Shown here: positions 33,522-39,347 of the stretch, in pieces
Layout: every line of letters begins with the position of its first letter
How positions within the stretch are numbered: position 1 is the first letter of the stretch
Assembly (NCBI GenBank): GCA_964511405.1
Contig: CAZEFK010000042.1
Span: 1 to 39,347 of the forward strand
Length of the DNA: 39,347 nt
Source: CAZEFK01 sp964511405
Lineage (GTDB): Bacteria > Pseudomonadota > Alphaproteobacteria > Elsterales > Elsteraceae
Direction of reading: 5' to 3'
Notes under the pieces: model-generated
What the model was told of the DNA's origin: nothing
What the model saw: the letters and a program-made list of their open reading frames with translations, nothing else
The model's database searches: none
Program-made: the position numbers and the translations under genes

Positions 33522-34868
33522 TCAGACGACTTCGACCTCTCGGGCGGCTTGGCGTACATCGATCTTGCCGGTGACGGCGGCGGAAATGAGGGCGGCGCGG
33601 CGTTCTTGGAGCAGTTTGATTCCACATTCGGCTGCCGCAACAAGTCCATCCAGTGCTGCAGTCTGCCTATCCAAAGCTTCGGCGATGTGATGTTGCTCCG
33701 ATATTGGTGGAAGGCAAACCAGAAGCTGCTTCGCTGCCCCGACGTTGAAATGCTGCTGAATAGCCCCACCGGAACCTTCGGCAAACTGGAACTGCGCTGC
33801 GTCGGACGCAAAGTACCAGCACAAGAATTTCCGAGAAAAAGTATCGTCGGCTCGAATGACAATTAGGTCAATGCAATTGATGCCATCCAGGTGCTCGGGG
33901 ACAACAGCTGCTGTGCCCGGCTGTCCCGTCCGCACGGCCACGATGTCTCCTGCTCGTAGTTTGGATTTTTTGTGAAGCTCATTCGCCTGCTCGGAGATAT
34001 AAACAAGGTCCTCCGCAACGACACGGCCAGGCTGGACGTTGAGTGATCTCAGTGCTGGCACACCGTCTTCGACATAGTACTTAGATGGTTCCACGACGAT
34101 ACCAACCGTAATGTCTGCCACCGTCCGTTTAAGTGGTTTTACGGCCCAATGTGCCGGCACTTCTCCAAGCCACTCGATACCAGAGTCCTTCATGGCGACT
34201 GTTGGATCGAAGCCCTTAGTGACGGTATGCGATATGATGGCCTGGCGCTTCTCCTTGAGTAGTTCGATCAGCCGTCTCTGCGCTTCCACCAGCGCGTCGA
34301 TCTTGTCGGTCTCTCGGTCCAGGAAGGCGGCAATGGCTATCTGCTCCTGAAGCGACGGCAGGGGCACCAGCATGGATGTCCAAGCGTCCATTCGCAGTGC
34401 CTTAGTGCCGTGTCCCGCTTCGTCCAAACGAATCAGCGTCTCATTTTGTGTGCCGCGAAGCGTCCAAGCAAGGTAACTGTAGGAAACACCCGGTTTTACC
34501 AGCAACGCCTTGATATCTTGGTTGATTGCCACCGGACAAGCCGCGAGCGACACCGGGAAGGTACGCGCTAGCATCATTCCCCGGACCAAGACGAGGATCG
34601 AATCTGCCGGCACCAACTGTGCCGCGCCCTCTTTAATGGCCTCCGAAGTTATGTGATCGAGAGTATCAACGAGGACGTCACCCTTCAGGTCTTTCGCTGA
34701 AGCCCAAGGGACATCGCCATCCCAGAAATCCGCCCGCTCTTTGCTGGGCGTTCCGCCGCTTACGAAGCGCGTCAGATATTTGAGCGGCTTCACCTCCCAA
34801 CCTATGGGCACCTCGCCGAGCGAAGCCACGCCGCTCTCGCGATAGCTCTCGTAACGCGGGAAGCTCAC
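33522..34868 (-). CDS. hsdS: Type I specificity subunit HsdS
   Basis: A 448-residue DNA-recognition subunit with two target-recognition domains. The first half starts SGVASLGEVPIGWEVKPLK and the second repeats it as SGIEWLGEVPAHWAVKPLK (about 229-247), the internal symmetry of HsdS. Each domain ends in a spacer helix: LQEQIAIAAFLDRETDKIDALVEAQRRLIELLKEKRQ (173-209) and ISEQHHIAEALDRQTAALDGLV near the end. The target sequence would be bipartite and cannot be read. It starts with GTG 34868 in a GTGA overlap with hsdM. GC is clearly low in both recognition domains, as usual for these shuffled parts. Confidence 0.95.
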   Translation of the reverse strand: MSFPRYESYRESGVASLGEVPIGWEVKPLKYLTRFVSGGTPSKERADFWDGDVPWASAKDLKGDVLVDTLDHITSEAIKEGAAQLVPADSILVLVRGMMLARTFPVSLAACPVAINQDIKALLVKPGVSYSYLAWTLRGTQNETLIRLDEAGHGTKALRMDAWTSMLVPLPSLQEQIAIAAFLDRETDKIDALVEAQRRLIELLKEKRQAIISHTVTKGFDPTVAMKDSGIEWLGEVPAHWAVKPLKRTVADITVGIVVEPSKYYVEDGVPALRSLNVQPGRVVAEDLVYISEQANELHKKSKLRAGDIVAVRTGQPGTAAVVPEHLDGINCIDLIVIRADDTFSRKFLCWYFASDAAQFQFAEGSGGAIQQHFNVGAAKQLLVCLPPISEQHHIAEALDRQTAALDGLVAAAECGIKLLQERRAALISAAVTGKIDVRQAAREVEVV

Positions 34869-36697
34869 GCCACTAGCTCCGCAATCATTTCTTTGATTCG
34901 GTTGGTGACCGTTTCCAAATCGGCATCGATCTCGGCCAGAGGCCGGGGCGGTTCAAACACATAGAAATGTCGGTTAAAGGGGATCTCGTAGCCAACCTTT
35001 GTCTTCTCGGCGTCGATCCAGGCGTCCGGCGCGTGCGGCTTCACCTCACGCTCGAAATAGGCCTGCACATCCTCCAAGAGTGGCACATTCTCTGTGTCCC
35101 GCAGCGACGTGTCGGGCTGCCGCTTGCCCTTGTTCTTGCTCTTTCCGAACAAGATGGCGCAGCCCCGCTCGTCCCTCAACGGCCGCTCGACCGTGATGGT
35201 GCGATAGCCGAAGGCCGTGTTCGGCAGAATGCGCGACAGTGGGGCGAGCTTCACTTTGCCACCCTCTGGCGCTTCGGGCGGCCTCTCTCCCGCATGCACC
35301 GCGACGCGGGCGACCTCCTTGCCGGCCGCGTCGAACACGGTGGCGATCTCGGCAACCTCGAAGCGACCGAACAGACGGGTTAATTCCTCGATGTGATCCT
35401 CGCCAAGTTCCTTGCGCTTGGAGCCCAGCGACTTGCGCTTGCGCCAAAATCCGGAGCCGTCGATCAGCTGCAGGAAGCCGCGGCGATGGGCGGGCTTCCG
35501 ATTGGTCACGATCCAGATATAGGTGGCAATGCTGGTATTGAAGAACATGTCGGTAGGCAGGGCCACGATGGCCTCCACCAAGTCGTTCTCCAGCAAGTGC
35601 CGCCGGATCTCGCTCTCGCCCGAGCCGGCGCCCCCGGTGAACAGGGGCGAGCCGTTCAGCACGATGCCGAACCGGCACCCGCCGTCGGTGGCGGGCCGCA
35701 TCTTTGACAGCATGTGCAGCAGGAACAGCAGGCTGCCGTCCGACACCCGGGGCAGGCCCGGCCCGAACCGCCCGGCGGCCCCCCGCTGCTCATGCTCTTG
35801 GCGCACCGCCTTCTCGACCTTCTTCCACTCGACGCCGAAGGGCGGGTTGGCCAGCATGTAGTCGAAGCTGCGCCCCGGGTGGCCGTCCTCGGACAGCGTG
35901 TTGCCGAAGGCGATGTTGCTGACATCCTGCCCTTTGATCAGCATGTCGGCTTTGCAGATCGCGTAGGATTCGGGGTTCAGCTCCTGACCGAACATGGTCA
36001 GCTTCACGTCCAGGCCGTTCGCCGCCAGATGCTCCTCGGCGACCGACAACATGCCGCCGGTGCCGGCCGTGGGATCGTAGATGGTCCGCACGATGCCCGG
36101 CTTGCGTAGGGCGTCGTCGTCCTCGATGAACAGCAGGTCGACCATCAGGCGGATCACGTCGCGCGGCGTGAAGTGGTCGCCGGCGGTCTCGTTCGACGCT
36201 TCCGCAAACTTCCGCACCAGCTCCTCGAACACCAGGCCCATCTGCCGGTTCGACACATTGTCGGGATGCAAGTCGATGCCGGCGAACTTCTCCGCGACCA
36301 GGTATAGCAACTTGGCTTTAGCCAAGCGCTCGATCTGAACGGCGAATTCGAAATGCTCGAAGATGTCGCGCACTTCTGGAGAGAACCCGCGAAGATAGTC
36401 CTGCAGGTTAGTGCCGACATTGGCTGGATCGCCCAGTAACGTCTTCAGGTCCATCCGGGATGTGTTGAAGAAGCTGAGCCGGCTCTTTCGCTTCAGGAAT
36501 GACTCGGGATTCAGCCCGGCGGTCGTGCGCGCCTCGAACTCCAGCAGAACCGCGGCCTTGGTCGGAGCCAGCACGCAATCCAGCCGGCGCAGCACCGTGA
36601 ACGGCAGGATCACCTTGCCGTAGTCCGCGGGCCTGTAGTCGCCACGCAGCAGGTCCGCGACCGACCAGATGAACGCCGACAACGCCTGCTGATTCAT
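34865..36697 (-). CDS. hsdM: Type I adenine methyltransferase HsdM
   Basis: A 610-residue N6-adenine methyltransferase subunit. An N-terminal HsdM helical domain (residues ~1-140) is followed by the SAM-binding motif DPTAGTGGM (208-216), GQELNPESYAICKADM, and the catalytic NPPF (284-287). The C-terminal part has FNRHFYVFEPPRPL and a closing helix for HsdS contact. With HsdS it protects host DNA, and with HsdR it forms the restriction complex. ATG 36697 has a strong GGAGGT ribosome site; a frame start at 36709 lies upstream of it and is rejected. It is the first gene of the operon, so the promoter should lie in the ~100 bp to its right, inside the relic. Confidence 0.96.
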   Translation of the reverse strand: MNQQALSAFIWSVADLLRGDYRPADYGKVILPFTVLRRLDCVLAPTKAAVLLEFEARTTAGLNPESFLKRKSRLSFFNTSRMDLKTLLGDPANVGTNLQDYLRGFSPEVRDIFEHFEFAVQIERLAKAKLLYLVAEKFAGIDLHPDNVSNRQMGLVFEELVRKFAEASNETAGDHFTPRDVIRLMVDLLFIEDDDALRKPGIVRTIYDPTAGTGGMLSVAEEHLAANGLDVKLTMFGQELNPESYAICKADMLIKGQDVSNIAFGNTLSEDGHPGRSFDYMLANPPFGVEWKKVEKAVRQEHEQRGAAGRFGPGLPRVSDGSLLFLLHMLSKMRPATDGGCRFGIVLNGSPLFTGGAGSGESEIRRHLLENDLVEAIVALPTDMFFNTSIATYIWIVTNRKPAHRRGFLQLIDGSGFWRKRKSLGSKRKELGEDHIEELTRLFGRFEVAEIATVFDAAGKEVARVAVHAGERPPEAPEGGKVKLAPLSRILPNTAFGYRTITVERPLRDERGCAILFGKSKNKGKRQPDTSLRDTENVPLLEDVQAYFEREVKPHAPDAWIDAEKTKVGYEIPFNRHFYVFEPPRPLAEIDADLETVTNRIKEMIAELVA

Positions 36698-36716
36698 GCC
36701 TACCTCCACACGTTAA

Positions 36717-36870
36717 CTACCATGATCCGCGGGTCCCTTGGCAACCGGGAGTCGCACGGCCACGCATTCGCGCCGCCCACGTCGATCCCGGATCGCGCGG
36801 GGCACTCCCCAAGGGCCAGTCGGCGATTTCCCGGTGCAGGACGCCGGGTCGGCCCGCGCCCATCGCGCCC
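36717..36870 (-). pseudogene. Decayed 5' stub of the 729-residue exported-protein gene
   Basis: Directly after the hutF stop, the minus strand keeps GGCGCGGGCCGAC, equal to the end of the exported protein's signal-peptide coding sequence. A stretch follows that, from ATG 36863, translates as REIADWPLGSA against AAETADWPLWSA in the intact gene at 28700. Most of the signal-peptide sequence is deleted and small indels break colinearity. Similarity fades towards 36720, just before the hsdM ribosome site. The remaining open frame (48 codons) is unlikely to be functional. This stub shows that the duplicated locus once reached into this gene. Confidence 0.72.
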
Positions 36871-38226
36871 TCACGCCGTCAGCGCCGCCATGGCCTGGCG
36901 CCAGCCGGCGTCGATCGCGTCGTCCTGGGCGTGGCGGCCCTCGGCGATCACGGCACGGCCGCCGACCCAGACGTCGCGGACCATGGCCGGCCCGCCGCCG
37001 AACACCCAAGCGTCGGCGATGTCGTCGCCGCGCTTGCCCCACAGCAGCGGATGGCCGCCGTCCAGCGCCACCAGATCGGCGCGGCTGCCGACCGCGATGC
37101 GCCCGACCGGCCGGCCGCAGGCGCCGGCGCCGCCCTCCAGCGCCAGGCGCAGCAGGCGTCCGCCGACCGACGGCACCCGGTGGCCGCCCAGCACGCCGCG
37201 CTTGCGCAGCACCAGCCGCTGGCCCCATTCCAGCAAGCGCAGCTCGGCCGCCGGATCGACCGTGACCTGACTGTCCGAGCCGACGCCCAGCCGGCCGCCG
37301 CGGTCGACGAACGCGCCGACCGGGAACAGGCCGTCGCCGAGGTCGGCCTCGGTGGTCGGGCACAGCCCGGCGATGGCGCCGCGGGCCGCCATGTCGGCGA
37401 CCTCGTCAGGCTCGACATGGGTGGCGTGGACCAGGCACCAGCGCTCGTCGACGGGGAAGCGGTCGAGGAGAAAGCGGACCGGACGGCGGCCGCACCAGAC
37501 CAGGCAATCCTCGACTTCGCGGGTCTGCTCGGCGACATGGATATGCACCGGACCGCCCGCGGGTGCGGCGGCCAGCGCCGCGTCCAGATGCTCGGGCGCC
37601 ACCGCGCGCAGCGAATGCGGCGCGATGCCCAAGCCCAAGTCGGGATCGCCGGCGACGGCGGCGGCCAGGCCCTGGACCAGGCCGGCAAACGTTTCGGGAC
37701 CGCAATGGAACCGGCTCTGGGCCGGGCCGACCGGCGTACCGCCGAAGCCACCCTGGACATAGAGGACCGGCAGCAGCGTCAGGCCGATGCCGGCGGCGCG
37801 CGCGGCCTCGATCAGCATCCGGCTCATCAGCGCCGGGTCGCCATAGGGCACGCCGCCCGGCTGATGATGGACATAGTGGAACTCGGCGACGCTCGTGTAG
37901 CCGGCCTTCAGCATGTCGACATACAGGCGCTGCGCCAGCTGGCCCAGGATCTCGGGCGTCAGCCGCTCGACGAAGCCGTACATGGTCTGCCGCCAGCTCC
38001 AGAAGTCGTCGGCGCCGGCGGCCTTCTCGGTCAGCCCCACCATCGCGCGCTGGAAGGCATGGCTGTGCAGGTTGGGCACGCCCGGCAGCAGCGGGCCGCG
38101 GACCCGGACCGCATCGGCCGGGCACGGGCCGGTGACGACGCCGGCGATGGCGCCGTCCGCGACCGTGACGGTGACCTGGTCGGCCCAGCCGGTCGGCAGC
38201 AGGGCGGTATCGGCGTGGAGCTTCAT
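36871..38226 (-). CDS. hutF: Formimidoylglutamate deiminase HutF
   Basis: A 451-residue amidohydrolase that converts N-formimidoyl-L-glutamate to N-formyl-L-glutamate and ammonia in the five-step histidine degradation route. Zinc-site motifs are PNLHSHAFQRAM (His54, His56), the FHYVHH segment, HIHVAEQ, and GSDSQ; the TEKAAGADDFWSWRQTMY stretch is typical of HutF. No other hut genes are nearby. The start ATG 38226 overlaps the permease stop (ATGA), so the two genes are co-translated. Its last 30 bp recur at 28700-28729. Confidence 0.94.
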   Translation of the reverse strand: MKLHADTALLPTGWADQVTVTVADGAIAGVVTGPCPADAVRVRGPLLPGVPNLHSHAFQRAMVGLTEKAAGADDFWSWRQTMYGFVERLTPEILGQLAQRLYVDMLKAGYTSVAEFHYVHHQPGGVPYGDPALMSRMLIEAARAAGIGLTLLPVLYVQGGFGGTPVGPAQSRFHCGPETFAGLVQGLAAAVAGDPDLGLGIAPHSLRAVAPEHLDAALAAAPAGGPVHIHVAEQTREVEDCLVWCGRRPVRFLLDRFPVDERWCLVHATHVEPDEVADMAARGAIAGLCPTTEADLGDGLFPVGAFVDRGGRLGVGSDSQVTVDPAAELRLLEWGQRLVLRKRGVLGGHRVPSVGGRLLRLALEGGAGACGRPVGRIAVGSRADLVALDGGHPLLWGKRGDDIADAWVFGGGPAMVRDVWVGGRAVIAEGRHAQDDAIDAGWRQAMAALTA

Positions 38227-39032
38227 GCCTTGAGCTTGTATCCGGTCTTGAACAGGCGGTAGGCCAGGGCCGCCAGGGCCAGGTCGACGCCGGCCACCAC
38301 CCCGAGGCCCAGCGTCGTTGCGCCGTCGGCATGGCCGGTGAAGCCGTAACGGAAGCCGTCGATCATGTAGAAGAACGGGTTCCAGTGCGCAACGGTCGCC
38401 CAGGGTTCGGGCAGCCGCTGGATCGAATAGAAGGTGCCCGACAGGAAGGCGGCCGGGGTCACCACGAAATTCGTGACGGCCGCGATATGATCGAATTTCT
38501 CCGACCACAGCCCGCCCAGGATGCCGATCAGCGCCAGCATCGCCGCCCCGCCCAGGCCATGGGCCAGCACGAAGGCGGGGTGCGCCGGCGCCAGGCTGAC
38601 GAAGGGCAGCATCGCGAGGCCGGTGGCCAGGCCCACCACCAGGCCGCGGGTGACGCCGGCCCCGGCATAGGCGACGGTCAGCTCCAGCGGCGACAAGGGC
38701 GGCATCAGCACGTCGACGATATTGCCCTGGACCTTGCCGATGACCAGCGACGACGAGGTGTTGGCGAAGGCGTTCTGGACCATCGCCATGATGATCAGGC
38801 CCGGGGCCAGGAACGCCTCCAGGGCCAGGCCGTCGACCGGCGGCCGGCCGCGCCCCAGGCCCAGGCTGAACACCGCCAGGAACAGCAGCGTGCTGACCAC
38901 GGGCGCCAGGACGGTCTGCGTGAAGACGTTGAAAAAGCGCCGGACCTCCTTCACGTACAACGTGAACAGGCCCAGCCAGTTGGGGCCGAGCGGGGCCAGC
39001 GGGTAGGATGGAATGGCGGAGCGCGACGACAT
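38223..39032 (-). CDS. ABC-2 type export permease (YadH-like)
   Basis: A 269-residue membrane protein with six hydrophobic segments, of the DrrB/YadH ABC-2 export family. Family features are LYVKEVRRFFNVFTQTVLAP before TM1, the NAFANTSSSLVIGKVQGNIVDVLMPPLSP coupling region, and a C-terminal FLSGTFYSIQRLPEPW ... NPFFYMIDGFRYG. The partner ATPase gene, usually adjacent, is not here; it may be elsewhere or lost. ATG 39032 lies inside the recX 5' end, so the two divergent genes overlap by 20 bp and each promoter must lie within the other's coding sequence. It overlaps hutF by four bases at its end. Confidence 0.92.
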   Translation of the reverse strand: MSSRSAIPSYPLAPLGPNWLGLFTLYVKEVRRFFNVFTQTVLAPVVSTLLFLAVFSLGLGRGRPPVDGLALEAFLAPGLIIMAMVQNAFANTSSSLVIGKVQGNIVDVLMPPLSPLELTVAYAGAGVTRGLVVGLATGLAMLPFVSLAPAHPAFVLAHGLGGAAMLALIGILGGLWSEKFDHIAAVTNFVVTPAAFLSGTFYSIQRLPEPWATVAHWNPFFYMIDGFRYGFTGHADGATTLGLGVVAGVDLALAALAYRLFKTGYKLKA

Positions 39033-39347
39033 GGAGCGGACGCTAGCGCCGCGCGGCGGCCGGCGGCAAGCGCCGGTGCGGGCGCCCACCGCCGCCGCGC
39101 TGCAGGAGGCGGCCCTGCGCTATCTGGAACGCTATTCGGCGTCGCAGGCGATGGTCGCGCGCGTCCTGGGCCGGCGCACGCGACCGGCGGTCGAGGCCGG
39201 GCTGATCGATGCCGAGGCCGCGCGCGCCCTGGTCGCCCAGGTGGTCGCGCGCCTGGCCGCGGCCGGCGCCCTCGACGACCGCCGTTTTGCCGATGGCCGC
39301 GCCGCCAGCCAGCGGCGCCGCGGCCGCAGCCCGCGCGCCCACGCGCC
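39013..39347 (+). CDS. recX: Regulatory protein RecX (3' partial)
   Basis: The first 111 codons of a RecX-family protein, which binds and modulates RecA filaments. Family features are LQEAALRYLERYSASQAMVARVLGRR, the first three-helix RecX repeat, followed by AARALVAQVVARLAAAGALDDRRFADGRAASQRRRGRSP, the second. The frame stays open to the window edge. ATG 39013 is taken as start; ATG 39031 in the same frame would avoid most of the overlap with the divergent permease. The N-terminal 41 codons have a truncated duplicate at 28824. Confidence 0.88.
   Translation, partial: MAERDDMERTLAPRGGRRQAPVRAPTAAALQEAALRYLERYSASQAMVARVLGRRTRPAVEAGLIDAEAARALVAQVVARLAAAGALDDRRFADGRAASQRRRGRSPRAHA

Larger units (their letters stand above)
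28948..36716. other. Acquired type I restriction-modification island
   Basis: About 7.8 kb of visibly lower GC than its surroundings, most clearly at its left end and in hsdS. It holds hsdM, hsdS, a GIY-YIG/DUF4357 gene, hsdR and a DUF6883 gene on the minus strand, nearly all overlapping or within 9 bp. It is bounded by two copies of the same chromosomal locus, the left collapsed and the right with a decayed stub of the exported-protein gene. No integrase, transposase or tRNA is present. The copies fit homologous integration of a circular molecule. Confidence 0.8.
36720..39136. repeat. Right flanking copy (intact hutF-permease-recX) of the duplicated locus
   Basis: This is the partner of the collapsed repeat at 28700-28947 plus the 5' end of the 729-residue gene. 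In this copy hutF, the permease and recX are open and complete as far as visible, whereas the exported-protein gene is reduced to a stub. The left copy shows the reverse. Both are in the same orientation. Confidence 0.85.

Noticed and set aside
28948..36716. Integrase, transposase or tRNA attachment site at the island ends
   Set aside because: I looked for these and found none. The flanks are duplicated chromosomal genes, so site-specific integration is not supported.

Overview
The window is very GC-rich with dense, often overlapping genes. CbtAB behind a cobalamin riboswitch, a thiO-thiS-thiG operon behind a TPP riboswitch, hutF, recX and the overall protein style suggest an alphaproteobacterium, perhaps Rhodospirillales-like. 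This is inference from gene content; no rRNA or other marker is present. I see no tRNA, rRNA, CRISPR array, transposase or integrase.

Layout, left to right. (1) 1-4272: the 3' part of an RND multidrug-efflux permease coupled to its outer-membrane lipoprotein. (2) 4273-5944: a cysteine-motif hypothetical gene of visibly lower GC, and a periplasmic solute-binding-like protein. (3) 5948-9893, minus strand: a four-gene membrane-lipid operon (CDP-alcohol phosphotransferase with an altered metal motif, CdsA-like, PlsC-like, GT-C-like membrane protein). (4) 9950-11760: cobalamin riboswitch, cbtB, cbtA and a degenerate histidine-phosphatase-fold protein. (5) 11749-14561, minus: TPP riboswitch, thiO, thiS, thiG and a HAD phosphatase, every junction overlapping. 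(6) 14611-15371: a VapC-type toxin-antitoxin pair with a palindrome upstream. (7) 15509-20418: PatB/MalY-like lyase, a SulP-STAS-cNMP transporter and a cytosine-deaminase-like amidohydrolase. (8) 20548-26483: a THI5/NMT1-type ABC importer with a flavodoxin-fold oxidoreductase, FAD-linked oxidase, creatininase-family hydrolase and RidA-like protein, probably uptake and breakdown of a small nitrogen compound. (9) 26511-28700: a large exported protein of unknown function. (10) 28948-36716: a lower-GC type I restriction-modification island, hsdM-hsdS-GIY-YIG/DUF4357-hsdR-DUF6883. (11) 36871-39347: hutF, an ABC-2 permease and the start of recX.

The most notable observations concern region 10. First, the island lies between two copies of one chromosomal locus (5' end of the exported-protein gene, hutF, ABC permease, 5' end of recX). 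The left copy keeps the whole exported-protein gene, but its hutF/permease/recX part has collapsed to 248 bp and recX stops at 41 codons. The right copy keeps hutF, permease and recX but only a decayed ~150 bp stub of the exported-protein gene. This is the topology of a single-crossover (Campbell-type) integration of a circular molecule carrying a homologous segment, followed by loss of redundant copies. Second, HsdR carries a ~65-residue C-terminal extension resembling DUF4926, and the next gene, 9 bp away, is a DUF6883 protein. As I recall these two families are often separate neighbouring genes, so here one partner appears fused to the restriction subunit. Third, the deletions in the left copy left an in-frame 47-codon hybrid ORF whose stop overlaps the start of the exported-protein gene.
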